From contig NC_135785.1 of NCBI RefSeq assembly GCF_051106095.1, positions 188,463,545 to 188,527,544 on the forward strand: a DNA stretch of 64,000 bases. The letters are read 5' to 3'. This DNA is from Pogona vitticeps. Its lineage: Eukaryota; Chordata; Lepidosauria; Squamata; Agamidae. Shown here piece after piece: positions 22,160 to 31,632 of this stretch. A program made the translations under genes and the position numbers. The stretch's first letter is position 1. Each line of letters opens with the position of its first letter. The notes under the pieces are model-generated. The model was not told where the DNA came from. It saw only the letters and a program-made list of their open reading frames with translations, and made no database searches.

Positions 22160-25100
22160 GTATTCGTGCTTTGTGCCCGCCCGGCGGCGCCTTTGCCCGG
22201 GGCGCCGCACTCAGCGGGTCAAAGAACAGTCAAACCCCCCCCCCCCGCCGCCGCCAAGCCCTCTGTCCATTGGTTGAATAAAAAGAAAATCCCTGTCACT
22301 CCAGCCTCTTCTTCTTTTTTGCCTTCAGCCTCTCGGGGTGGGGAGAACACCATGCAGTGCTTTTAGGTGGGCGGGCGAGGGTCACCTTTTTTTGGACTAC
22401 AGTATGGCCATGCTGAGTGGGCCGCCTTGTGGGCGTCGTGGTCCAAAAAAAGGAACTTCTCTAAGCTCCGATGGACGAGGTAAGCAGAAGCTGAAGGGTT
22501 GGGGAAAATTTTTGAAGGTTATCTCCACGCAACCAGAAGGGACTGACTTGGTGGTTGGCCTCTTATCAGATGCCTTCGTGTGCCCTTTCATTTTTTTTAA
22601 AAGACACATTCACCAAAAATGCAAAGGTAAACAAGATGCGAGAGAGCAGACAACACTGCTCTCTTTACATACGCCAGCGCTTGAAAAGGTTGGTGTAGCA
22701 GAGCAAGAGCAAGTGTCTGCCAGTGGGTAGCTGGAGGGGTCAGACCTTCTTTCTTACCCAGAAGGTACAATTCAGCATTGTACATCATTACTTGGGAGTA
22801 AGGACTTCTAAATAGGGTGGGGTTTACTTCTAAGTATACACATCTAAGCTTTAACTACAGTAGTTTGTTTTGTAAACTGAGGAGATAGATGTTTCGGTTT
22901 GGTTTTTTTCATCTGTACTAAAATACTGTACTTGTCTCATCACATGGCACTAGAGGGCAAAGGTAGAAACAGTGGGAATGGTTTGTTCCACACGGAGACA
23001 CTGTTTCTTCCTTCTGGGCACAGAGACACCTTTGCCCTCCTGCACTGGCAAAACATCCCCTCCCAGTTCTTGTGCAAGAGGCTGTACAGTCACTACCCTC
23101 TGCACCAAAGGACAGCTGGAAAAACAGGGTGGGGGTGGGAAATGGCTCAGCAGCTCCTCTGACCTCATTCTGTGTCGTAACACAGATGCCCTGTTTGTGA
23201 AGGGTTCAGGCCCCTTTGAGTCATAACTGTGCCCAAGTCTGGCTCCAACAGACAGACATTGAGGAGCTATTTAACTGAGAAACTTTCTGTCCTTGACCTA
23301 ATTCTACATTTGTTTTATGAAAACAATTATTGTTCTTCCCATTCTTTTCATTTTTATATTTTTGAATACTTAAAGCACGTTAGACTGCAGCTCAGTTCCA
23401 TGACTTGTTTTGTAAGCCAATCCCAGTGTATTCAGGAACATTCAGGAGAGATTCTATCTTGTGAGGCAGTCATATTCATATTTTCTCAGAGGTTCCATTG
23501 TATTCAATGGTGCTTCATTTGGGTGAGTGTGTAGGATTGTAGCCCTAGGTTTTCCTTAGGGAATTTTGTCCAGTAACCATAATTTCTCAGTTAACAAATA
23601 GTCTACATGTTGGAGGAATTCTTTGTACATTTCCTACCTGAATTTTCACATTTCTAATTAAAGCAGCAGATAAAGTATCTGTGGGAGCAATAAATGGAAC
23701 TTTTTTCTTTATACCTATGGCACAAGAAGTAGATAAACAGTCAAGTAGGTCAGTAAGAGATATCCAACATATATACTTTGTTTTGTACAGGAGCTTGCCA
23801 AATATGAAGATATGGAGGATCAAGTAGTACTGACTGAAAAAGGTAATAGTATAAATTAGCTTGTCTATCTATTCAAATTACAAATAGAAAAATGGCATCT
23901 AGGTAATCCATTTGCTGTTGTCCTGTAGATCTGCTTGAGGATGGCTTTGGCGAACACCCCTTCTACCACTGTCTTGTTGCAGAAGTACCAAAAGAACATT
24001 GGACACCTGAAGGTGAAACTTGAACAGTTTTAAGTGTTTTTAATTGGAAAAGGACAGGATGTAATTAATAGTGTTTGAGATTGTCCATAAGACGTTCTGC
24101 ATGCCTTGGCAAGGTAAAAGGTTTAGGCTTGTTGAAATATGAAAATGATGGCTTGGATCCAGACATTGTCTACCACAAACAGAAGGGCTCCTGTCTGCAG
24201 AAGATGTTTTATCCAGTGGAGTATGACAGATTGGGGAAGGAGGCAATTTTTGCCGATTTCCCCCTGCAGCCTCCTGTGCCCCCTGAAAATCTGCACCAGA
24301 GGGTTGGAGGCCTTTTGTAACTGAGAGGTGGTACTGGAGGCTGCAGGGGGAGGGGGGGATCAGCAAAAAATCACTTCCCCTGCCTTTTCTGCCTGCTAGA
24401 ATATACTGCACACTGCACTTAGGGAGTGCTCCTGCTGGTGGGAGCAAATTCTGGCTCCATTCTGGTATCTGTTCTTCTGAACTGTTCAGTTATCATGAAG
24501 ACATAGAGGAGCAAATGTAATAGGAAAGTAATAATGATAATACTATAATTCCATTTAGTTACGTGGCTATTCTTGTTTGACCCTAATTTTTCATTATGTA
24601 ATCCTGTTGAATCACATGTTTTCTTTAATTTGTCCCCAATCTTCAGGTTACAGTCTCTAGCTTCGCCATGTACATGGCCCTTCCGTGTACATGGATGGGC
24701 GGGGAGGTAACTAAAAGATCCGTTACACAATAAAGTAGATGATCATGATGTATGAGGTAAGGTCTCCAGGGATAAATATTATTTCCAAACATATACCCTG
24801 AAAAGAAAGAGAAAAAGTGTATACAAAACACTCGGTAGATCAGAAGTCCTATATGTAACTCTGTTCCTAGGAACACATGCAAAATATTGTATGAGTATAA
24901 AATCCGATTTGAGTTTTAAGTGGAGTTGTGATATTGTATGTGATGTCATTGAGAAAGGATTGGACTACCAAGTTGCAGTGAGCAATTGATCTCTGTGGAA
25001 GTGTAGAAAAGTGCTGACAATGAAACAAAGCACTTGAATACAGTTACCAATACCTTGTACAGCTGCTGGCTTACCCTGAACTGTCCCAGCTGGAAATAAC

Positions 25101-26826
25101 GCTGCAGGCTCTCTTATAAGAGTGACTGTGTGTGAGCAAATGGACATAAATTGATTTGAAAGACAAACTGCAAGGACTTTTGCTTTTTGCTTCTTATGTT
25201 CCCATATGTAATAGGAAGCAGAGTTAAACTAATTGTTCTAAAATTCTGATCTGCCGTGTAAAATTGTAGAAATCTGAATTGTATTCCAAAGTGATATTGT
25301 TTGGTTACATACTCAGTGGTTATCAGAAGACTGTAATAGTTGTGTAATGACACTTAATACAACTCACTATATATTCCAACTGTGCAACTTCTGAGCATAT
25401 GCAGGAGCAGCATTCCATTAATTCTGCCACTTGCTATGGAGCGATCTGAGAATATCTTTGTTTTGTACAAATCTCTACCCTACATGGTCTGTTGTTCCTT
25501 ATGACATTTCATTTTAAAATTTCCGTACTGCAACATAACAGATTAATTTTGCATGTTCAGAAAGTTCTGACATATGCATGTAAGAGGTGGAATTTACTAT
25601 TTTGTACTCGTTTAAAGATGTGTGTGTAATTAAATATAACTTTTTGTTACAGGTTATGGTATTGTAGGGTTCGCTATGTATTATTTCACGTATGATCCAT
25701 GGATTGGGAAACTGCTGTATCTTGAAGACTTCTTTGTGATGAATGAATTCAGAGGTACCATTTAAGACATTGCTTAGGATTACTTCATATACTAGCTTTA
25801 AAAAATGTGACTCATACAATTGCATTTCTTTTTGTTTTAGGCTTGGGCATTGGTTCAGAAATTCTAAAGCATCTGAGTAAGGTAAATAGTTGAGTAATGC
25901 ATTTATGTTATGCTGCAGGATTCTGTGTTCTAAAAGGACCAGTTAACGAAAAACAAACTAAACACAACTAGGAGTTGTAAATTACTTGTTCTAGTATTAT
26001 GTAGTGTCCATGGACTGAAGTTAATTGATGAATATCTTATGGAAACAAGGTATTACCATAGCTGCAAAGAACATATTCACAATTTTACCACAACCAACAT
26101 AGTTGTGACAACATGTTCACATTGTGTTATCGTAACCAACATAATTGTGGTAACACATTGAATAATGATTCTGATGAAGCAGGATTTAGATGAAACATTT
26201 TTAGGGGAAAGTCCTCACAAAGGAAGTATGAGTTGTAACTTACATATCTCAAAACATTGTAAAGTATTGAGTTCCACATAACCTATTCTAGTGAAATAAT
26301 TTCCTCATAACATAGCACTTTTTCTGAGTTTGTAATTAACTTTTTCAGTGTCCACTAGACTATTCAGATACTTCATGTTCTCATGTGATAACTTTTAAAA
26401 TGTAAATAGCCTTCATGTTTGGGATTACTTAGGGATCAAGAAGCAGGAAATGTACTTTGAAGTGATCATTAAAGCTTTGATTCTTGAGACAACTGGGAAA
26501 TAGGAGGAACTTAATTAAAGTGATGAGTCAGTGAAGCAAAATTATTGTAGCTGAATCTGAGAGTGTCTACCTTGCAAAATAAGTCAGTATTGTATCCATG
26601 AATAAAAAAAACTACAGCTTCTGTGTTTTTTTTATATTCTGCATGCTTTCCCCAGATGGCTGTCAAATGTCGTTGTAGCAGCATGCATTTCTTAGTGGCA
26701 GAGTGGAATGAACCTTCCATCAGGTTCTACAAGAGACGAGGAGCTTCTGACTTGTCATCTGAGGAAGGATGGAGACTCTTCAAAATTGACAAGGAGTATC
26801 TGATGAAGATGGCCACTGAAGAATGA
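22094..26826 (+). CDS. SAT1: SAT1, spermidine/spermine N1-acetyltransferase 1
   Basis: Six coding exons (22094-22159, 23791-23842, 23929-24012, 25653-25754, 25841-25881, 26656-26826) join in frame to 171 residues, the same length as human SSAT1. The enzyme moves an acetyl group from acetyl-CoA to the N1 of spermidine or spermine, the rate-limiting step of polyamine catabolism in the cytosol. It is a GNAT-fold protein. The acetyl-CoA loop RGLGIGSE (residues 101-108), E92-D93 in YLEDFFV, and Y140 with R142-R143 in FYKRRGA are all in place. The C-terminal ATEE, needed in mammals for rapid proteasomal turnover, is kept. The N-terminus ([17 protein letters not shown]) is the least conserved part. 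The ATG has a strong Kozak context. Splicing of a stop-containing exon in intron 3 is likely used for regulation. Confidence 0.98.
23791..23842 (+). CDS. SAT1: SAT1 exon 2
   Basis: The 52-nt exon encodes [17 protein letters not shown] and leaves one base. The acceptor is TTTTGTACAG and the donor GTAATA. Confidence 0.98.
23929..24012 (+). CDS. SAT1: SAT1 exon 3
   Basis: The 84-nt exon encodes residues 40-67 with [20 protein letters not shown], identical to human over this stretch. It leaves one base before the donor GTGAAA. Confidence 0.98.
24647..24756 (+). other. SAT1: SAT1 cassette exon X (poison exon)
   Basis: A 110-nt block in intron 3 has a good acceptor (CCCCAATCTTCAG) and a strong donor (GTAAGG). 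Read in the phase left by exon 3, it meets TAG at 24658-24660 and two more in-frame stops further on. Mammalian SAT1 has an alternative exon between exons 3 and 4, reported as 110 nt with three premature stops, which is included when polyamines are low and sends the mRNA to nonsense-mediated decay. The same place, length and stop number here support orthology. The exon also contains a 12-bp stem-loop and an internal GTAACT that could act as a weak donor. Confidence 0.85.
24666..24694 (+). promoter_or_regulatory. Stem-loop inside SAT1 exon X
   Basis: CCATGTACATGG (24666-24677) and CCGTGTACATGG (24683-24694) pair over all 12 positions with one G-U wobble, around a five-base loop CCCTT. The hairpin starts 19 nt after the exon's acceptor, so it could influence inclusion. 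The pairing is read directly from the sequence; the regulatory role is inferred. Confidence 0.7.
25653..25754 (+). CDS. SAT1: SAT1 exon 4
   Basis: The 102-nt exon encodes [17 protein letters not shown] and [13 protein letters not shown]. It holds the catalytic-site E92-D93 and the start of the acetyl-CoA loop. Confidence 0.98.
25841..25881 (+). CDS. SAT1: SAT1 exon 5
   Basis: The 41-nt exon encodes [14 protein letters not shown], the acetyl-CoA pyrophosphate-binding loop and following helix. It ends in phase 0 at GTAAAT. Confidence 0.98.
26656..26826 (+). CDS. SAT1: SAT1 exon 6 with stop
   Basis: This encodes [17 protein letters not shown] through KMATEE and TGA at 26824-26826. The acceptor is CTTTCCCCAG. 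Apart from small changes (S-K-M-A-V-K for human S-Q-V-A-M-R, R138 for N), it matches human. Confidence 0.98.
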   Translation: MAVKCRCSSMHFLVAEWNEPSIRFYKRRGASDLSSEEGWRLFKIDKEYLMKMATEE

Positions 26827-27235
26827 GCTGTTCAGTCAGGCTGATAGCCAGCTACACCCAGTGACTTCTTTTTTATTGTTTTTCCCTGTCTTGCTTTTCA
26901 TCTACCTTATAGTGAAATAGAATCATAGAATAATGGAGTTGGAAGCAGCCTATAAGATCATTAAGTTTATATCAACCCTAATTCAAAAGCTTTATAAATG
27001 ACATAAATAAGATTGCATTCTGGAGTTCTAGGACTCCAGTCCAAAGTTGGCAACAGTGGCCGTGTCAATTTATTTGCCTATCTCCAGCCGCCTGGAAGTG
27101 CAGTTGTGATCCTAAAATGTATATTTTATATAACTTCATTCTTGTGAGTGTCATTCAAATGTGTACAGTGTACACACTGGTAGGGTTTTTGTAAGTATTT
27201 GTGCTCTTGAGAAAATAAATGTTTTTCATGTTAGT
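26827..27235 (+). other. SAT1: SAT1 3' UTR and polyA signal
   Basis: The untranslated tail runs to a canonical AATAAA at 27214-27219, followed by a T-rich and TG-containing downstream element. Cleavage should fall near 27235. A CR1-like piece at about 26920-26985 lies within it. Confidence 0.8.
26920..26985 (+). repeat. CR1-like 3'-end fragment in the SAT1 3' UTR
   Basis: AGAATCATAGAATAATGGAG followed by TTGGAAGCAGCCTATAAGATC resembles the common CR1 motif around ATCATAGAATCATAGAGTTGGAAGG. It is short and diverged. Confidence 0.6.
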
Positions 27236-28165
27236 GACAATAATTTGGTATGGTTGTCTTTCATTTAGTCACTTTCTGCTATACTTTATAAATGATGTAT
27301 GTATAAAATTCCTCTTGCTTTTATTATAGCTCACCTCCTCTTTACTAACTACTGTGTACTGTCATTACCATTTTCTATTTTCTGCCTATTATTGATTTGG
27401 AAGATGCTTCTGGACTCCTAGACTAAAATGTGCCTTTGCACTAAAAATCACCAAAAAAGCCAAATAAATCTTACCAGCTTTTAAGGTGCCACAAGACTCT
27501 TGTTTTTACTGCAACAGATTAATATGGTTTATCCCTTGGAAAGAACTGGAGTGAGGAGATTCATTGCGACAGTTCCATAGAGATCAATGGGGACAGCTTA
27601 GAGGGGCTAAACAGGTTCTTGAAGTCTAGCTGCCTAGTGAAGAGCTAATAGTAGGGGACAATGGGTATGGTAAGGTGAGAAGGGAAACAGGGACATCTCA
27701 TTCTGCTGCTTCTTGGTTATATTGGATTGAATTGTTCTGACCTCACTGTAGCTAGGCTGTAGGAACCAGTAGAATGAACTGGTAGCATTCACTAAAGCCT
27801 TCTGTTTTCTGCATTTTGCCCTCAATCCCCAGGCACATGATTCAGTATTCTGACCAATACACAGTATATCACAGAAGTGAGTACACCCTCTCACATTTCA
27901 TAAATATTTTAGCATATCTTTTCATGTGATGACACTGAAGAAATGACACTTGGCTATAATGTAAAGCAGTGAGTATACAGCTTGTATAACAGTGTAAATG
28001 TGCTATGCACTCAAAATAACACAATAGACAGCCATTAATGTATAAACCACTGGGAACAAAAGTGAGATGATGCACAAGAAAGCCTGAATACAATTTGCTG
28101 CAGACAAGCAGAGTAAGGCCATGGATTTCTGCAACCATGTCCTGTGGTCTGATGAGACCAAGATA

Positions 28166-28583
28166 CAGTGGTGCCCCGCATAACGAGCGATTCGTTTAAC
28201 GAAGAATCCACATAGCGATGTTTTTTGCGATCGCATAACAATGTTTTAGATGGTAAAACATCGCTTTGCGATGATGGGTAAGCGTTTTGCTTACTGATTA
28301 TCACATAATGATGTTTTAAGAACCGCTGATAGGCGGTTCCAAAATGGCCGCTGGGTGAAGAAAATGGCCCCCGGCTGTATTTTTGCGTCCTTTCCTCGCT
28401 TACCAGGCAGTGTAAATGGTGACTGCATGGAGGATTTCCGCAGAACTGTGAGTTTTTTGCCCATAGGAACGCATTAAACATGCTTTAATGCGTTCCTATG
28501 GGCTTTTTTGCCCCGCATAGCGACGAATCCACATAGCGACGATTTTTCGGAACAGATTATCATTGCTATACGGGGCACCACTG
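28166..28583. mobile_element. Tigger-type MITE nested in the Tc1 element
   Basis: It starts CAGTGGTGCCCCGCATAACG and ends CGGGGCACCACTG, with TA on both sides (28164-28165 and 28584-28585). The interrupted transposase text continues directly after it. No coding capacity is seen. Confidence 0.9.
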
Positions 28584-28585
28584 TA

Positions 28586-29115
28586 CACTTATTTGGTTCA
28601 GATGGTGTAAAGTGTGTGTGGCGGCAACCAGGTGAGGAGTACAAAGACAAGTCCGTCATGCTTAAGAGTCAAGCGTGGTGACAGTGTTATGGTCTGTATG
28701 AGTGCTGCCAGCACTGGGGAACTACAGTTCATTGAGGAAACCATGAATGGCAACATGTACTATGACATACTGAAGCAGAACATGATCCCCTCCCTTCAGA
28801 AACTGGGCCGCAGGGCAGTATTCCAACATAATAACGACCCCAAACACACTTCCAAAATGACCACTGCCTTGCTAAAGAAGCTGAGGGTAAAGGTGATGGA
28901 CTGGCCAAGCATGTCTCCAGACCGAAACCCTGTTGAGCATCTGTGGTGCATCCTGAAACAGAAGGTGGAGGTGCACAAGGTCTCTTAACATCCACCAGCT
29001 CTGTGATGTCGTCATGGAGAAGTGGAAGAGGACTCCAGTGGCAACCTGTGAAGCTCTGGTGCCCAAGAGGGTTAAGGCATTGCTGAAAATTAATGGGGGC
29101 CACACAAAATATTGA
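28586..29115 (+). pseudogene. Tc1 transposase C-terminal fragment
   Basis: It reads from LFGSDGVKCVWRQPGEEY through a frame change near 28668 into VMVCMSAASTGELQFIEE and the FQHNNDPKHTSK and SPDRNPVEHLWCILK motifs. Another frame change near 28975 follows KVEVHK, after which NIHQL- and VATCEALVPK-like peptides continue in another frame. The second catalytic Asp is missing. Confidence 0.85.
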
Positions 29116-29356
29116 CACTGTGCCCAATTTGGACATTGTCAGTTAGGGGTGTACTCATTTTTGTTGTCAGCGGTTTAGACATTAATGGCTGTGTGGCGTT
29201 ATTTTGAGGGGACTGCGCATAAACACTGTTATGCAAGCTGTATACTCACTGCTTTACACTGTGGCCAAGTGTCATTTATTCAGTGTTGTCACATGAAAAG
29301 ATATACTAAAATATTTAAGAAATGTGAGGGGGTGTACTCACTTCTGTGATATACTG

Positions 29357-29667
29357 CAAGGGTCCCCAACCCCCGGTCCGCGGTCAGTCCGTGGAGACAG
29401 ACCGGCCGTGGAGACAGATCTTCCGCCCCTCCCTGCATACACTTCCCCCTGCACAGCCCCTTCACACATCTGTGTGAGTGCATGCCTGTGCTCTGTGAGC
29501 ACCATCCACCCCTTCGTGCACGAGTGTGTGCACATGCCGCATGAGCACTCCACCCCTTCGCACATGCGGTGAGTGCCCGCACCACCCATTCGTGCATGTG
29601 TGTTACAGACCCTCCGTGCACGGACCCCATCCCCCCCCAAGAGTGTCAGAAAGATTGAGGACCACTG
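29357..29667. mobile_element. hAT-type MITE in the right end of the Tc1 element
   Basis: It starts CAAGGGTCCCCAACCCCCGG and ends GATTGAGGACCACTG, the same family as 1749-2065. Flanks ATATACTG (29349-29356) and ATACACTG (29668-29675) are an 8-bp duplication with one change, made from the Tc1 terminus itself. Confidence 0.85.
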
Positions 29668-29677
29668 ATACACTGTA

Positions 29678-29845
29678 TCTGTGAAGATTCTGTCATCCAG
29701 GTGAGGTTACCTGGAAGTTGAGTCAAGGCAACTGGACTTGTTTATTGTTAGGTTGAAACATTTTGCTACTCACCCAAGTAGTTTCTTCAGTCTTGTTAGA
29801 TTAAAACTTAACAAGAAGTCCAGTTGCCATGACTCAACTTCCACA
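29678..29845. repeat. Inverted-repeat element, class unknown
   Basis: GGAAGTTGAGTCAAGGCAAC near 29713 is answered by GTTGCCATGACTCAACTTCC near 29823, with ACTCACCCAAGTAGTTTCTTC in the loop. A copy of TATTCTGACCAAT follows it, matching one left of the Tc1 element. Confidence 0.6.
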
Positions 29846-31049
29846 TATTCTGACCAATCTTTCCTTTTACAGTATTTCTACATCACATCATCTAGGTCCC
29901 ATGCACAATGGCTTAATCGTAGATTGCCCCTGCTGCAGAAGCTGGCTCTCAGCACTTTCCCTCTGATACATCCAGAAAAGCAAAAAGTAGGAACTAACAG
30001 CTACATAGATAGAAAACATACTGGTTGTTTTGAAGTATTTTACAGCCTTATAAAATATTAAGTTCCGATATTGGGAGCTAAAATTGAAGATTAAAATCTT
30101 CCCAAAGCAACACAGTAATAGTGGTAGGGCTGCAAAAGAGAGGTTACTTACCTGTAACTCTGGTTCTTCGAGTGGTCATTTGTGAATTCACACTAATGGG
30201 TTAATCTGCACTTGGAATATTCTAGAGCTCAAACATGCATTCGCCAGGACCGCCCTCCTAGCACACATGGTCTTGGTGATTGCCTCAGTTCCCAAACAGC
30301 CTGCCACTGTATAAAATAAACAGACGTGACAGAGGAGAGGAGAGGACAGACGGGAAGTGTGAATTCACAGATGACCACTTGAAGAACCAGAGTTACAGGT
30401 AAGTAACCTCTCTTCCTTCTTCATGGTCTTTGTGAATGCACACTAATGGGTGACTAAGAAGCTTACCTCTCAGGAGGAGGGACGTCACAGAAGTACAGAA
30501 GACAAAACAGCTCATCCAAAGGCAGCATCTGACTTGGCCCGCACATCAAATCGATAGTGTGATGCAAAGGTTGACAGAGTGGATCAAGTAGCAGCCTTAC
30601 ATATGACAGGTATGCCCTTAAGAAAAGCAGTTGAAGTAACCACTGCTCTCGTGGAGTGTGCCTTAATCTCAGTAGGTAATGGCTTCTTCGCAAGGTTGTA
30701 AGTAAGGCATATGGTGTGGCCAATCCAACGCAAGATAGTTTGAAGAGAAATATGAGTTCACCTATGTGGTGGATGTGTGGAAACAAACAGTCTCTTAGAC
30801 TTGCGGAAAGGAGCCGTTCTCTTTACATAGAACACTAGGGCTCTCCTCACATCCAAGAGATGGAGGGACCACTCCAAGTCTGTCGATGGCTGTGGTAAGA
30901 AGGTAGGTAAGATGATGGGCTGATGGAAGTGGAAATCAGAATCAACTTTAGGCAGAAAGGAAATATCGGGGTAGAGCATGACTTTGTCTGGGTGAAATTG
31001 CAGGAATGGGGGATCCACTGGAGGAGCTGCAAGTTTGGATGCTCTACAG

Positions 31050-31480
31050 CAGGCTTGTCCAACCTGCGGCCCGAGGGCCGCATGCGGCCCAGGTCGGCTC
31101 ATAATGCGGCCCAGTGCAATTTTTTATTTTTAAAGAAATTCCAAAGTTTCAAGTGATACTGCTGGCGCTTGCGGCCAGAATGCAGCTGGGGCACGTCACA
31201 ACGGTAGTGGGGGAGAGAGGGAATGAAGGAAGGAGAGGGAGGGGAGAGGGGGGATGCGTGAATGCATTGCGCCATCCCTGTCAATAGGTGGACCCCCTCC
31301 CAGCCCCATAAAGCCGCCGGAGTCGAAGCTGGCAGCCTCTGCTGTCTGAGATCGCAGCTGCCGGCAAGCGCACTTGGAGCGGAGCTGCGGAGGACAGCTA
31401 GGGCTGCCCCCCCATGCAGCCCAAACCAAATTTTCATCTTATAATATGGCCCAGGGAAGGTGAAAGGTTGGACACCCCTG
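31050..31480. mobile_element. hAT-type MITE inside the DIRS fossil
   Basis: Ends CAGGCTTGTCCAACCTGCGG and AGGTTGGACACCCCTG are inverted repeats. The duplication CTCTACAG is perfect on both sides (31042-31049 and 31481-31488). It is 431 bp, non-coding and GC-rich. Confidence 0.92.
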
Positions 31481-31528
31481 CTCTACAGGCTGATGTGATA
31501 GCTACCAAAAATAAAACTTTAAATGAGA

Positions 31529-31632
31529 GCATGGTGGTGGGAGTGTCATGGTCTGGGGCTGTATGAGTGCTGCCAGCACTGGGAAGCTACAGTTCATTGA
31601 GGAACCCATGAATGGCAACATGTACTATGACA
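31529..31632 (+). mobile_element. Tc1 transposase fragment
   Basis: GGGCTGTATGAGTGCTGCCA and ATGAATGGCAACATGTACTA repeat the sequence of the Tc1 element at 28684-28765. Only this piece of the transposase is present here. Confidence 0.85.

Larger units (their letters stand above)
27862..29356 (+). mobile_element. Tc1/mariner transposon, defective
   Basis: Ends CAGTATATCAC and GTGATATACTG are inverted repeats, with longer matching sub-terminal regions (27880-28060 and 29150-29345). A transposase remnant is read at 28073-28160 and 28586-29115, with NDPKHTSK and PSMSPDRNPVEHLW motifs of the Tc1 DDE domain. The N-terminal DNA-binding half is deleted. The second catalytic Asp is replaced by Asn (AAT at 28830-28832), and a Tigger-type element interrupts the frame. 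It cannot encode an active enzyme. Related pieces are at 31529-31632. Confidence 0.92.

Noticed and set aside
22338-22730. 130-residue frame in SAT1 intron 1
   Set aside because: No splice signals tie it to SAT1 and it has no recognisable domain; it lies at the GC-rich 5' end of the gene.
23220-23560. Additional SAT1 exon in intron 1
   Set aside because: The 101-residue frame lacks a suitable acceptor and donor and does not resemble any SAT1 segment.
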